Made by a program: the position numbers and the translations under genes. Below, in pieces: positions 6,147 to 14,173 of a stretch of 31,521 bases of DNA. This DNA is from a virus. The notes below the pieces were generated by a model. That model was not told where the DNA came from. It saw only the letters and a list, made by a program, of their open reading frames with translations, and ran no database searches. The DNA lies in IMG/VR virus record IMGVR_UViG_3300034418_003720, positions 1-31,521 of that record; one strand, written 5' to 3'. Each line of letters starts with the position of its first letter. Position 1 is the first letter of the stretch.

Positions 6147-7220
6147 TTAAACGTGATGAGTCAACCTTGCAACTTGACCATTATCAAAGGAATGAATGAA
6201 AGCCTCAATTGCTTTCTTTGCTCCTACGTAACCATTTCTGTGATGCCAAGAGTCGGAAGGGCTTGGAGTTCGTAAAAATTCAGCAGTCACTCCAATAAAG
6301 TCCTTTCCTGACATGAATTTGTGGGTCTGCTTATGATGTATGTGATGCAAATAGATGTACCTAAACGAACAATCATTCCACATCTGAGGATTTTCGGTTG
6401 CCATTATCAAAGGAGTCTGCTCCATCTTTGCTCCATCTCCATGTGATGTTGCAATCATATTGTTCCCGTAACGAGTATATTTCCTGTGAGCAATACTGAC
6501 ATCAAAGCTCACATTTTTACTCCATCGGTAGTAGGCTTCAATCGTTTGTGCGAGCATAAATCCACTTATGTAATCATGGTTCGATGGATTGAATATGATC
6601 TCCACATCTGAATAAGGTAGTATTCTTTCAATTGCTCGGATGTACATCTCTTTGGCCGCAATGAATGCCTCATGCCACATTCCAGAAGTGTCTTGAGGAG
6701 TTCCGGATGTTGTTGTTCTTCTTGGCGTGTCGATATGGAGACAGTCATTCCCTATAACGAATATCACTTTATCAATATTGAACCCGAAAGACTTTGAAAG
6801 GATGCCATCCATGCCATTGTCAACCTGTTTGACAGCTTTTTCAATGTCATAATTGCTCCCAGTTTCCGAGCTGACAGAGAGTTTCCCAACATGGACATCA
6901 GATGGATCAATAATCAGACAATGTGGATCTGTTACTTTCTGCCTCTTGATCTTCTTAAACTTTGGAGAGTACTGCTGCATCTCCTGGAGGATTGGTGCAA
7001 AGACATCCTCAACTGATTTCCCTTCATTCTTTGCGAAGATTGAGAACTTCTCTGATTTGTGCCAATAGTGCTTGACATCCTTCAGCGCAATTCCTGCTGC
7101 TTTGCATTGCTCAAATAGTTCTGGGAGATGACCTCTGTCCCTCCATGCCTCAAGAATCTCCTTCTCTTCTGCTGTTAGCCTGTACCGGTTGCTTGTTCCA
7201 CTTCCTCTTTTATATGCCAT
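6147..7220 (-). CDS. Calcineurin-like metallophosphoesterase
   Basis: A 357-residue protein with all five signature blocks of the two-metal phosphoesterase fold: DVH at 108-110, GND at 157-159 with a following His, NHD at 214-216, HGDG at 260-263 and HHIHH at 292-296. The N-terminal 90 residues are helical and charged, with a possible HTH (YRLTAEEKEILEAW). Phage members of this type are usually annotated as phosphoesterases or Mre11-like nucleases. It is the last gene of the late operon after the lysis genes, an unusual place for a DNA-metabolism enzyme. The substrate cannot be told from sequence. Confidence 0.8.
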   Translation of the reverse strand: MAYKRGSGTSNRYRLTAEEKEILEAWRDRGHLPELFEQCKAAGIALKDVKHYWHKSEKFSIFAKNEGKSVEDVFAPILQEMQQYSPKFKKIKRQKVTDPHCLIIDPSDVHVGKLSVSSETGSNYDIEKAVKQVDNGMDGILSKSFGFNIDKVIFVIGNDCLHIDTPRRTTTSGTPQDTSGMWHEAFIAAKEMYIRAIERILPYSDVEIIFNPSNHDYISGFMLAQTIEAYYRWSKNVSFDVSIAHRKYTRYGNNMIATSHGDGAKMEQTPLIMATENPQMWNDCSFRYIYLHHIHHKQTHKFMSGKDFIGVTAEFLRTPSPSDSWHHRNGYVGAKKAIEAFIHSFDNGQVARLTHHV

Positions 7221-7266
7221 TGTTCTCGTTCCTGTGTTTCATTGGCATTGGCAGACAATTGGAAAA

Positions 7267-7923
7267 CTACCTCTTGATTCTAATTACCTGACCCGCTCTG
7301 ATCGTTACAAAATGGCTTGTTCCTGCCATATATCCAACGGATACGTATGTTCCGGATTTGAATTTCAATCCAAGATCTGCTCCTGCATAGATTGATTGAG
7401 GAGTGTTTGCATAACTGATGCCTCCTCCTGCTTGGAATGAAGCGATCAACTGGAATCTATCCCGATTATCAATGAACTTGGTTTCAATCGGTCTCAGAAT
7501 CTTGTAATTGAACGACCTCTCTTTGATCTGATTTCTGAATATCACATCCGAAATAACTGCCTGTAACGAACTATCTCGTATCGTGTCGGTATATGTTACC
7601 GCCTGAGTGAGATAATGCGTGAGAATCGCTGCCGTGTCTATTGGTGCGTCATTGTAGATGAATCTTGTTTCTCCGTTGATGTAGATGGTATCAACAACTC
7701 TTGCAGATGGTAGCCATTTGATGACTTCCTTTTCGTTTATTTCGATTATCGTGTCAGGAGGAGGCAACTCAGATTTGATCACTCTTTCAATGGAATCGTA
7801 AATGTGATAAACGTCAATACCTCCAGAGGAATGGTTAAAATTACCGCAACCTCTGAAGAGTATCAACGAGACCACGAGACCAATCAAGGCCATGATCAAT
7901 ATCAACTTTGCATCAATTTTCAT
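7267..7923 (-). CDS. Membrane-anchored envelope protein of the lysis region, 218 aa
   Basis: The N-terminus has one membrane segment (residues 7-25, LILIMALIGLVVSLILF). A periplasmic region follows with repeated D-T-I strands (PPDTIIEINEKEVIKWLP, RVVDTIYING, YTDTIRDS). The C-terminal 50 residues (FQAGGGISYANTPQ, then YAGADLGLKFKSGTYVSVGY) resemble beta-barrel strands. Proteins of this layout recur next to endolysins in Bacteroidota phages (DUF6808-like, from memory). It overlaps the endolysin gene by 4 bases. A spanin-like role in outer-membrane disruption is plausible but unproven. Confidence 0.5.
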   Translation of the reverse strand: MKIDAKLILIMALIGLVVSLILFRGCGNFNHSSGGIDVYHIYDSIERVIKSELPPPDTIIEINEKEVIKWLPSARVVDTIYINGETRFIYNDAPIDTAAILTHYLTQAVTYTDTIRDSSLQAVISDVIFRNQIKERSFNYKILRPIETKFIDNRDRFQLIASFQAGGGISYANTPQSIYAGADLGLKFKSGTYVSVGYMAGTSHFVTIRAGQVIRIKR

Positions 7924-8393
7924 GCTCTAACGATTTGAATCATCTTGGTGTACGCATTCGGAGTCCAACACGTATCCCAATGAATCCAACTTGAAGCATC
8001 TCTAATATCCTCCATTCTTCTGATTCCGAGATCATAGTACTTGACCTCGTTTGCAATGATGAACTCATAGATCTTCTTGTTGTCAACTCTTGCTCCGGTA
8101 TCCTTGAAAGTGAAAATCTTGTCAGATGCAGAACCGCTTGAATGTAGGCTCAAAGGTCTGTAATATGGTTCTCCCTCAACTCTCAATCCTGAGTAATTTC
8201 TATCTCCTCCAAATGCCCATGTATTGATTGAGCAGATAATGTCTCTTCCGTAATGCTTTTCAAGGTCTTTAAGTAGCTGATAATCTGCCTTGATCAATGC
8301 CGTTGAAATGAACCTGACGGATTTATCTCCGTACTTCTCATAGACTGATTTCGGCACATACTCCTGGATGCTGAATCTTGGATTGAGTTTCAT
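7920..8393 (-). CDS. Endolysin, peptidase M15 type
   Basis: A 157-residue protein with the metallopeptidase M15 (D-Ala-D-Ala carboxypeptidase-like) zinc site: SLHSSGSASD gives His84 and Asp91, and WIHWDT gives His138 with Asp140. NYSGLR precedes the site, as in other members. There is no signal peptide, so a holin should release it. It cleaves peptidoglycan peptide cross-links at lysis. It sits between a coiled-coil membrane protein and an envelope protein, with a holin candidate upstream, which makes a compact lysis cassette. Confidence 0.75.
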   Translation of the reverse strand: MKLNPRFSIQEYVPKSVYEKYGDKSVRFISTALIKADYQLLKDLEKHYGRDIICSINTWAFGGDRNYSGLRVEGEPYYRPLSLHSSGSASDKIFTFKDTGARVDNKKIYEFIIANEVKYYDLGIRRMEDIRDASSWIHWDTCWTPNAYTKMIQIVRA

Positions 8394-8399
8394 ACAAGG

Positions 8400-8732
8400 T
8401 TAATTACTGTTTAGCCCTTTGCGCTTTTCTGAAGGTGTTCCAATAGCGTTGTGTATAGCCATTGTCAACTCATTTACTTTCAAGTTCAGTTGATTGACCT
8501 CTCCTTTCAAATCAGCATTTTCTTTCTGACATTCCACGCGCTCCTGTCTGCTCAATAGAAGTTCGCTCTTGGTAAATTCTGCGAACTCTTTATACTCAAC
8601 CTTAAGCATTTGTAATTCTTTCACGGCTTCTGATTTTGCGGCTTGTTTCTGTGTCCAGAATCCAATGAATGTCCCTCCAACACCTCCTCCGAGAACCTTT
8701 CCGAGTTCAACCATTACGTCTGAAACATCCAT
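8400..8732 (-). CDS. Coiled-coil protein with glycine-rich N-terminal hydrophobic segment
   Basis: About 110 residues. Residues 10-27 (GKVLGGGVGGTFIGFWTQ) form a short hydrophobic glycine-rich segment, followed by about 70 residues of heptad-like helix (ELQMLKVEYKEFAEF, then ENADLKGEVNQLNLKVNEL). I chose the ATG at 8732; a GTG at 8738 overlaps the holin stop and would add two residues. Membrane tether plus coiled coil next to holin and endolysin suggests a lysis accessory (inner spanin-like). There is no lipobox partner, so this remains inference. Confidence 0.45.
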   Translation of the reverse strand: MDVSDVMVELGKVLGGGVGGTFIGFWTQKQAAKSEAVKELQMLKVEYKEFAEFTKSELLLSRQERVECQKENADLKGEVNQLNLKVNELTMAIHNAIGTPSEKRKGLNSN

Positions 8733-8734
8733 TC

Positions 8735-8995
8735 TCACAACCTGTTTTGACTTTGATTAATTATGTCATTTTTATCTGACGAGCCTTGTGAGCTGCCGAA
8801 ATAGTATGCAATGATAGTTGCCACAATAGTTCCAAGAACAAATCCGAGAACCGTGTCCGCGTGTCTCAGGCTGTTCTCTGGAATGTCAATGAAGGTGATT
8901 CCGTAGATGTAACCTGCTGCAATAACGCTCCAGAATAATGCGAAAACAAGCCTCAAGAGGTTCTTGTCTTTGGCTATGTCGTGAAGGAGTTGCAT
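8735..8995 (-). CDS. Holin-like protein with two membrane segments
   Basis: An 86-residue protein with two hydrophobic helices, residues 13-35 (LLRLVFALFWSVIAAGYIYG) and 45-69 (ADTVLGFVLGTIVATIIAYY). A short polar tail rich in Ser and Asp follows. Size, topology and position one gene before the endolysin cluster fit a class II holin, which makes pores in the inner membrane so the M15 endolysin can reach the wall. It follows the secreted-protein gene directly with no gap. Family assignment is by architecture only. Confidence 0.6.
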   Translation of the reverse strand: MQLLHDIAKDKNLLRLVFALFWSVIAAGYIYGITFIDIPENSLRHADTVLGFVLGTIVATIIAYYFGSSQGSSDKNDIINQSQNRL

Positions 8996-9622
8996 TTAGA
9001 ACTCTATAACTTGGTATCTAACCCACAGCTGAGCAGTACCATCTCCTGTTGTTGCCGTAGTATTGGAATCAACTTTAATTGGTGTATTCTCAACACTACC
9101 TGCGTATCCTGCAACAGCATGAGTATTCTGAACGAATCCTCTTATTGTGCTTGTAGTTGCGTCTAAAACCTTGCATGAGAAGAAATCTTGTGATACCGAT
9201 GTTCCAACTCTAAGCGTATGTCCCGAAACATACGCTGTCGAAACATAAGTATATTTTACTGATGCGTTTAAAACCTGCAACATCTTTCCGCTTCCAGGAG
9301 CAGGAACAACCGTTTTAGGAGTTCCACTTAACGCAAGTATCTCGGCAGATGAAAGGCTGATGACTGTGTCCCTGACTTGTCCAAATGCAAGACTCTTGAA
9401 ACTCTCTCCATCATAACCAACAAAATGCCTTTTAGTAGTATCAAAGGCAATCGAACCATCATAAACGCTCGTTAACGTGTCGAGATTGGTTGCATCTGAA
9501 CGAACAAGAACATCTCTCCCATACATCTTGTAGTTGGAGTGTTCATTGTAGATGATGTGTCCATCCTGTGCCATTGCACCGAACGACAAAAGGACCATTA
9601 AAATTGAAATCAGTTTTCTCAT
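8996..9622 (-). CDS. Secreted protein with signal peptide, possible fibre-like domain
   Basis: The protein starts MRKLISILMVLLSFGAMAQDG, a clear signal peptide with cleavage after AMA. The remaining 187 residues are beta-rich and Thr/Ser-rich, and include SSAEILALSGTPKTVVPAPG and AYVSGHTLRVGTS, a style seen in phage spike or fibre C-terminal domains. A phage virion protein should not need export, so it may be sent to the periplasm or outer membrane of the infected cell, for example to block superinfection. It overlaps the upstream gene by 4 bases, inside the head-to-lysis operon. Confidence 0.6.
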   Translation of the reverse strand: MRKLISILMVLLSFGAMAQDGHIIYNEHSNYKMYGRDVLVRSDATNLDTLTSVYDGSIAFDTTKRHFVGYDGESFKSLAFGQVRDTVISLSSAEILALSGTPKTVVPAPGSGKMLQVLNASVKYTYVSTAYVSGHTLRVGTSVSQDFFSCKVLDATTSTIRGFVQNTHAVAGYAGSVENTPIKVDSNTTATTGDGTAQLWVRYQVIEF

Positions 9623-9933
9623 TTTGTCAATATTGAAACTTCAGCGTCTGTATATGCTTTCCCTGAGTTGATTATTACTTTGTTTGTTGGGTCTGATGGA
9701 TCTCTCCTCCAATTAACGCCTATTGATTTACCGTCAGAATCCACTACTTGAACAATTCGAGCGTTCTCTCCTGTTCCATGTGTAATAGTTAAGTCTGTGT
9801 CAATTGCAAGTGTGACTGTCTCATTATAAACCATTGGAAACGCATCAATAAAGGCAGAAAATTGAGCCTCTGTTGGAACATCTCCAGAGTTGAAATAGGA
9901 CTTGATCGCTGTTCGTGTGATTAATACGCTCAT
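9619..9933 (-). CDS. Hypothetical structural protein, 104 aa
   Basis: Not recognised with certainty. The N-terminal 35 residues (LITRTAIKSYFNSGDVPTEAQFSAFIDAF) look like a helical adaptor often found at the start of phage tail-fibre or connector accessory proteins. The rest is beta-rich (TVTLAIDTDLTITHGTG, ENARIVQVVDSDG). It is followed without a gap by the secreted protein and preceded by a head-tail connector. The two may be functionally paired, since the C-terminal theme continues in the next gene. Confidence 0.5.
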   Translation of the reverse strand: MSVLITRTAIKSYFNSGDVPTEAQFSAFIDAFPMVYNETVTLAIDTDLTITHGTGENARIVQVVDSDGKSIGVNWRRDPSDPTNKVIINSGKAYTDAEVSILTK

Positions 9934-9936
9934 TTG

Positions 9937-10632
9937 TTATAATCTGTCTTTGAATCGGTACATATCTTTGTCATAATCGCTGATGTAGTCCGTGTCTGTT
10001 TGTCTTTTTGTGATTCCGATTGCTCGAATCTGGAAACGGTGCTTTCTGCGTGATGGATCAACTGATTCATACGTTACAGAATCAAGCGTATTTTTTTGAT
10101 CGTCCAAATAGTTGAACATTCGCTGCCTCTTGCTCTCTCTTCTGTCTCTCCAATAGTTGAGATAGGCTTGGAGATTATTGCCCGTTAACGCTTGAGCCGT
10201 TTCATTGCTTATCTGCTGCAATCCTTGATGTGATACATTGACTCCTCCATTGACCGCGTATGCGTAAAACACATGATGAGCCAAATAAGGCTGCACAAAT
10301 GAAACCAAGAATGTTCCGAGCTTCAACTCTGACCAATCGGTATCGTTGGCCGTTGATGGAGCAGAGTTGCTATTGGTAGTCAATGACTTCCACATCTTCA
10401 GAAGTCCATTCTCTACATAGACAACCTTGTCATCTGCTGAGTAGCTGTTGGTTTTGCTCCAATCCTTTACATTCTCAACGCTCAATGTTTGCAATGCAGC
10501 GTATAATGCAGCAGGAAGTATCTCAATCAGCTTCTCAATTGCATCTGGAACAAACTGCTGAACCTTCTTCTCAATGACGTTAACGCTCATTGGAAGATCA
10601 GTCTTTTCAATTATGTAGTTCTTGTCGATCAT
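9937..10632 (-). CDS. Head-tail connector / adaptor protein
   Basis: A 231-residue protein directly after the portal gene, with which it overlaps by ATGA. The N-terminal and C-terminal parts are helical (KVQQFVPDAIEKLIEILPAAL and QAYLNYWRDRRESKRQRMFN), with an insert rich in Asn, Ser and Thr. This type, following the portal gene in Bacteroidota phages, resembles DUF6712 proteins (from memory) and is thought to act like the gp6/gp15 adaptors that close the portal ring. The role is inferred mainly from position. Confidence 0.55.
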   Translation of the reverse strand: MIDKNYIIEKTDLPMSVNVIEKKVQQFVPDAIEKLIEILPAALYAALQTLSVENVKDWSKTNSYSADDKVVYVENGLLKMWKSLTTNSNSAPSTANDTDWSELKLGTFLVSFVQPYLAHHVFYAYAVNGGVNVSHQGLQQISNETAQALTGNNLQAYLNYWRDRRESKRQRMFNYLDDQKNTLDSVTYESVDPSRRKHRFQIRAIGITKRQTDTDYISDYDKDMYRFKDRL

Positions 10633-11864
10633 GCTGCAACCTCTTCTGTTTGTTTAGGTTCATAACCTCCGAGTTGACGCTTCTCGTCATCTGTAAGAAC
10701 TCCAAGCAACCATTCCGGTAACTCTTCAATGATAACAAGAGGCTCAATTGACCAATCAAATTGTGGAAACACTTGCTCCAATGCTCTTGAAACAATTCTC
10801 TGCTTCCTGCCAACACTATTCCCGAACAACTTGAGTGCTGTCAGCATCTCCTGCGTGTTGCCGAGTTGTCCTTGCTGTGCGAATCCAGGAATCAATACAT
10901 GAGGAACATCCATCGAACGACAAACGCGCTTTCCGATTCTATCTGCTGCCTCCGTAGTTGCGTTCAATAGTTTCTCTTGAGAGAACGTGTCCAATTGTGG
11001 ACGTTGATCTGCAGAGTTGACGTTGATGTGCATAATTGGTGCAGCATCCTCTCCAGTAAATTGCTTGATGTTCTGATCAAAGTACCATTGCTCAGTACGT
11101 CCTGCCTCATCCTCATCCTCGTCATCAATCTCTCCTATGGTTGTCAGTATCGCATCTGGTCGGAATCCTTTCTTGACGTTTCTCCAATCTAGTTTGCCAA
11201 GTGCTGCATCTGCCTCAATCTCTTCCATTCCAGACCATGCTCCTGGTATCGGATATTCAGACTGACCTGCTTTCTTTGCGAACAGATAGATCACATCTCC
11301 TGTTTGGTATCCATACTCCTCAATCTGGCATCGTATTCTTGCAAGTCTGCTCGATGGTAGTTCGTATCTGTCAAACTCATCAAAATAGATTCTGTCTTTC
11401 TTTACATCAGATCCATCCTGCAATTTCTCGTTGATGTAAAACTGACCATCATCAGTTTTCCGAGTAGATTCAAACGGCAGAGAATAAATGTAATAAGGCT
11501 CTCCCATTGAGTTGAACTTGACATTCAAAGCAACACCGTCAAACACTCCTACAATGTCAGACAATTCTGCAACAAGGTCATCAGATGTTTGTTTCGGATT
11601 GAGTTTCAATGATGCAATTGCTCTATCCTTTACACCTTTTCCCTCAATGAACTCGTGCTTTCTGTTCCTGCAACTGGAAGCAGTTACGCTTGCCTCGATT
11701 GCTTTGAGTAGTTCATTTGGCAGAAGGTTTCCAACGCCATAGTCATAACGCTTCGCGCTCTTGTTATGAGTGATCTTTGCAACTCTATTGAATGTAGGTG
11801 CAATCTTGCTCGATAACGAGCCGACCCTCGTCTGTTTCTTTATCGGTTGAATTGGCTTGCTCAT
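10629..11864 (-). CDS. Portal protein
   Basis: A 411-residue protein. The region ASSCRNRKHEFIEGKG, the long helical stem near DEDEDEAGRTEQWYFDQ, and the stretch ERVCRSM-like GKRVCRSMDVPHVLIPGF followed by NTQEMLTALKLFGNSV match the clip, stem and crown pattern of phage portal proteins of this host group. The portal is the dodecameric ring through which TerL packages DNA. The start is coupled to the upstream gene by TGATG. Its position after the capsid and tail-tube genes, rather than after terL, is unusual. Confidence 0.75.
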   Translation of the reverse strand: MSKPIQPIKKQTRVGSLSSKIAPTFNRVAKITHNKSAKRYDYGVGNLLPNELLKAIEASVTASSCRNRKHEFIEGKGVKDRAIASLKLNPKQTSDDLVAELSDIVGVFDGVALNVKFNSMGEPYYIYSLPFESTRKTDDGQFYINEKLQDGSDVKKDRIYFDEFDRYELPSSRLARIRCQIEEYGYQTGDVIYLFAKKAGQSEYPIPGAWSGMEEIEADAALGKLDWRNVKKGFRPDAILTTIGEIDDEDEDEAGRTEQWYFDQNIKQFTGEDAAPIMHINVNSADQRPQLDTFSQEKLLNATTEAADRIGKRVCRSMDVPHVLIPGFAQQGQLGNTQEMLTALKLFGNSVGRKQRIVSRALEQVFPQFDWSIEPLVIIEELPEWLLGVLTDDEKRQLGGYEPKQTEEVAA

Positions 11865-12310
11865 CAGATAGACTCAGAGGATGGAGTTGAATCATCCTTT
11901 TTCTTTTTCGCCTTTGCTTTTGATTTTGGCTTAACCTCTGAATCTTCAACCTTGACAATGAGATCACCGAAAACGCCTTTTTCCATTAGCATCTCAGCCA
12001 TGTCATCAGTCAAATTCTCGGCAGTAATTACTCCTCTGTAACCTTTCACGGAGATTCTTTCGTTCTTACGTGATGGATTGAATTTGTATTTTTTACTTGG
12101 AGGATTCATGCTTTTCTCTTTTGGATTTATCAATCTGTACAGTTCAATGTAAGCTCTTATCTGTTCGTGTTCGCAAGTTAGACATATTTCAGAAGAAAAA
12201 ACCTCCCTATGCAATCGCACAAGGAGGTTCTTATCTGTTCTTCTATCAATGAACGGATACCTTACCGCATCAGCGATAACCTCCCTCTGTTCATTATACA
12301 ACTTGTGCAT
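11864..12310 (-). CDS. Hypothetical head-operon protein with Lys-rich tail, 148 aa
   Basis: The N-terminal half (YNEQREVIADAVRYPFIDRR and CEHEQIRAYIELYRLIN) is helical. From MNPPSKKYKFNPS at residue 68 it continues with a small beta domain (YRGVITAENLTDDMAEMLME) and a basic tail (KPKSKAKAKKKKDD). The pattern suggests two fused small genes, since the second half alone resembles short pre-portal proteins. It overlaps the tail-tube gene by 17 bases and the portal gene by TGATG. The ATG at 12310 is taken; a TTG lies just before it. The function is unknown. Confidence 0.5.
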   Translation of the reverse strand: MHKLYNEQREVIADAVRYPFIDRRTDKNLLVRLHREVFSSEICLTCEHEQIRAYIELYRLINPKEKSMNPPSKKYKFNPSRKNERISVKGYRGVITAENLTDDMAEMLMEKGVFGDLIVKVEDSEVKPKSKAKAKKKKDDSTPSSESI

Positions 12311-12872
12311 CAAGAGCAGCGATGTTGACTGCTAAAGTTGCTGACTCATCATAGATCAACGGACCATTGTCAAAGTCTCCGGAGAAGGTTGTCGGAATGC
12401 TTGTGTCATCGTTCAAAGCAACACCTGTATTCCAAGTTCCTGCACTCGCTTTCAATCCGTAAGAATCAAACTGTGAGTTCGCGCCTTTGTTGATACCGTA
12501 AACCTCAATAGTTCCTGCATTTGACTCAGCAACTACGAAAATATCCTCTGCATCCCAAAGAGCCTCAACAGATGCGCGTTCTGCTGCTGATTGAGCGAAT
12601 AGAACCGCGTTGAAATTCTGAGTTCTCATGTTGACATTATCTCCTGCCTCAAGAGATGTCTCTGCACCATGCTTCAGACGCTTTCCAATGATCTTCTTGA
12701 ATCCTGTTGTACCAGAGAATGTAAACGCTGTAACCTCTTGATCTGTTCCGTACGTTACGGAGTCAAGGTCTGCGATGTTTCCAACGTAGAAGCGTTTGTC
12801 GAAACCGCCTTTCTGCTTGAGAGCAGCACAAGATGGATCTAATGCTGTTAATGAATTTGAGCAACCTGCCAT
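12294..12872 (-). CDS. Major tail tube protein candidate
   Basis: A 192-residue beta-rich protein. Features in line with tail tube proteins are the hydrophobic strands VTAFTFSGTTGFKKIIGKRL, the central strand NAVLFAQSAAERASVEALWD, and the late GTWNTGVALNDDTSIPTTFSGDFDNGP, a motif I associate with tail tube proteins of this phage group. It follows the capsid gene after a hairpin. High expression would be expected. A capsid decoration protein is the main alternative. No second tail-tube candidate is apparent in the window. Confidence 0.55.
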   Translation of the reverse strand: MAGCSNSLTALDPSCAALKQKGGFDKRFYVGNIADLDSVTYGTDQEVTAFTFSGTTGFKKIIGKRLKHGAETSLEAGDNVNMRTQNFNAVLFAQSAAERASVEALWDAEDIFVVAESNAGTIEVYGINKGANSQFDSYGLKASAGTWNTGVALNDDTSIPTTFSGDFDNGPLIYDESATLAVNIAALDAQVV

Positions 12873-12896
12873 GTTTTCTTTTCTTTTAAGAGTAAA

Positions 12897-12920
12897 GGAG
12901 GAGAGCCGAAACCCTCCTCC
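12897..12920 (-). terminator. Hairpin between capsid and tail tube genes
   Basis: GGAGGAG (12897-12903) and CTCCTCC (12914-12920) form a GC-rich 7-bp stem with a 10-base loop in the 61-base gap. In the minus direction TTTA and A/T-rich sequence follow. It could be a partial terminator that keeps capsid mRNA in excess, or an mRNA stabiliser; the U-tract is short. Confidence 0.4.
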
Positions 12921-12933
12921 ATAAATTCAATTC

Positions 12934-13983
12934 TTATCCTCCGTAAAGAGTGATGTACTTCTGACCAACAACCCAAGTAGTCATGGTCTGAATGTTCTTG
13001 ATGTAACGCTGACGCGCTCCGTTAGCCATTTGGCCAATGTTCAAAGTTGATACATCAGAAGCAAGGTCCATCAGCACTTTCAAGTAGGAAGGAATCGCGA
13101 AGATTCTGAATCCTACCAATGGCACAAAGTTGATTTTGTGTCCGTTGTAGCTGATCACCTCGTTTGCTCCAGAGCCTTCTACCAAGAAGTTCAATTGCTG
13201 AGCTGCTCCAACTGCGTTGTTGGCTTGCTTGATCAACTGACGGTCTCCCAATGGTGCGAAGATTTCGCAAGTCTCACCGTTTCGGTTGTAGTTAACCGCT
13301 TTTGATGGAGCGATTGCGTACATCTTTCCGTACTCAGCAGCGATTGTTGCTGATGTTACAGTTGCGATTGATGGAACTTTGATGTAATCTCCCAATCCTG
13401 CTCCTGGAGTTGCTTTCGCTTGTGAAGCATTGTAAAGGATTGTTGCAGGAAGTGAGTTCACCAAGTTCGTAGGCATTGCAGCAGCTAGAGTCTGCGCTCC
13501 TGCTGAGATTGAACCTTGAGCAGCACCTGGAGTCAGACCTGCAATCAACGCCTTTTGAGCAGTTGTCGCACCGTCCCAGATCATATTCTCAACGTCCTCA
13601 CCGATTGCAGGTGCAACTTGAATCAATACCTTTCTGTCGAACTCGTCTGAAACGATGTTGAAAGCTCCTGCTTCCATTGATCGCTCAAAGCGTGTTCCTT
13701 TCAATGCATTCTCATCAATCACATCCTCGTATTGATAAGACACTAGAGAAACAGCAGTTTTGTTGACGTTCAGATCAACATCTCCCGTTGCAGTAACACC
13801 CGCTGTTGTTGCAGCAGTTGCAGTTACGTCAACGCTTGATTCGTAAACGTCAGCACCTGACTTGTGTCCCTCTTGAACATCAATGAGGTTGTTCTGAATT
13901 GTGAAAGATTCCGCATACAATTCCTCTTGAATTGCAGCTAGTTCAGTTTGGTTGGTAGTACTACCTGTAAAATTTACAGCCAT
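12934..13983 (-). CDS. Major capsid protein
   Basis: A 349-residue protein in the place and size range of HK97-fold capsid proteins, directly after a protease/scaffold gene and a 62-residue head gene. The N-terminal segment (TELAAIQEELYAESFTIQNN) is helical. The core holds long Ala/Thr-rich stretches (SISAGAQTLAAAMPTNLVNS), and a C-terminal region begins GFRIFAIPSYLKVLMDLA. The composition (many Ala, Gly, Thr, few Cys) is typical. It follows the previous gene with a one-base overlap at 13983. The identification rests on context and composition as well as sequence style. Confidence 0.75.
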   Translation of the reverse strand: MAVNFTGSTTNQTELAAIQEELYAESFTIQNNLIDVQEGHKSGADVYESSVDVTATAATTAGVTATGDVDLNVNKTAVSLVSYQYEDVIDENALKGTRFERSMEAGAFNIVSDEFDRKVLIQVAPAIGEDVENMIWDGATTAQKALIAGLTPGAAQGSISAGAQTLAAAMPTNLVNSLPATILYNASQAKATPGAGLGDYIKVPSIATVTSATIAAEYGKMYAIAPSKAVNYNRNGETCEIFAPLGDRQLIKQANNAVGAAQQLNFLVEGSGANEVISYNGHKINFVPLVGFRIFAIPSYLKVLMDLASDVSTLNIGQMANGARQRYIKNIQTMTTWVVGQKYITLYGG

Positions 13984-14171
13984 TATTTCTTGTTTTTAAA
14001 GTGTTTGAGTTCTGTTTTTAACCATTCGATTTGCTCTTCTGAGCAGACTCCTTTCAAGTATTCCGAAGAATCAACTCCTTCCGGTAATGCTTTCAAAAAG
14101 TCAGCGTAGCTTACTCCTTTATCAAAAGGATTCACTACTGATTTTGATGCAACTGCTTTCTTTTTTGCCAT
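13983..14171 (-). CDS. Small head-region protein, 62 aa
   Basis: A basic protein (MAKKKAVASKSVVNPFDKGV) with a C-terminal helix (SEEQIEWLKTELKHFKNKK). Similar 55-75 residue proteins with a GVCSEEQIEWLK-type motif lie between protease and capsid genes in other Bacteroidota phages, as I remember them. It is two bases from the protease gene and overlaps the capsid start by one base. It may be a scaffold cofactor or chaperone of capsid assembly; the exact role is unknown. Confidence 0.6.
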   Translation of the reverse strand: MAKKKAVASKSVVNPFDKGVSYADFLKALPEGVDSSEYLKGVCSEEQIEWLKTELKHFKNKK

Positions 14172-14173
14172 GA

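Noticed and set aside
12201-12232. AACCTCC/GGAGGTT inverted repeat, terminator-like
   Set aside because: It lies inside a coding gene, has a 16-base loop and no T-tract; probably chance.
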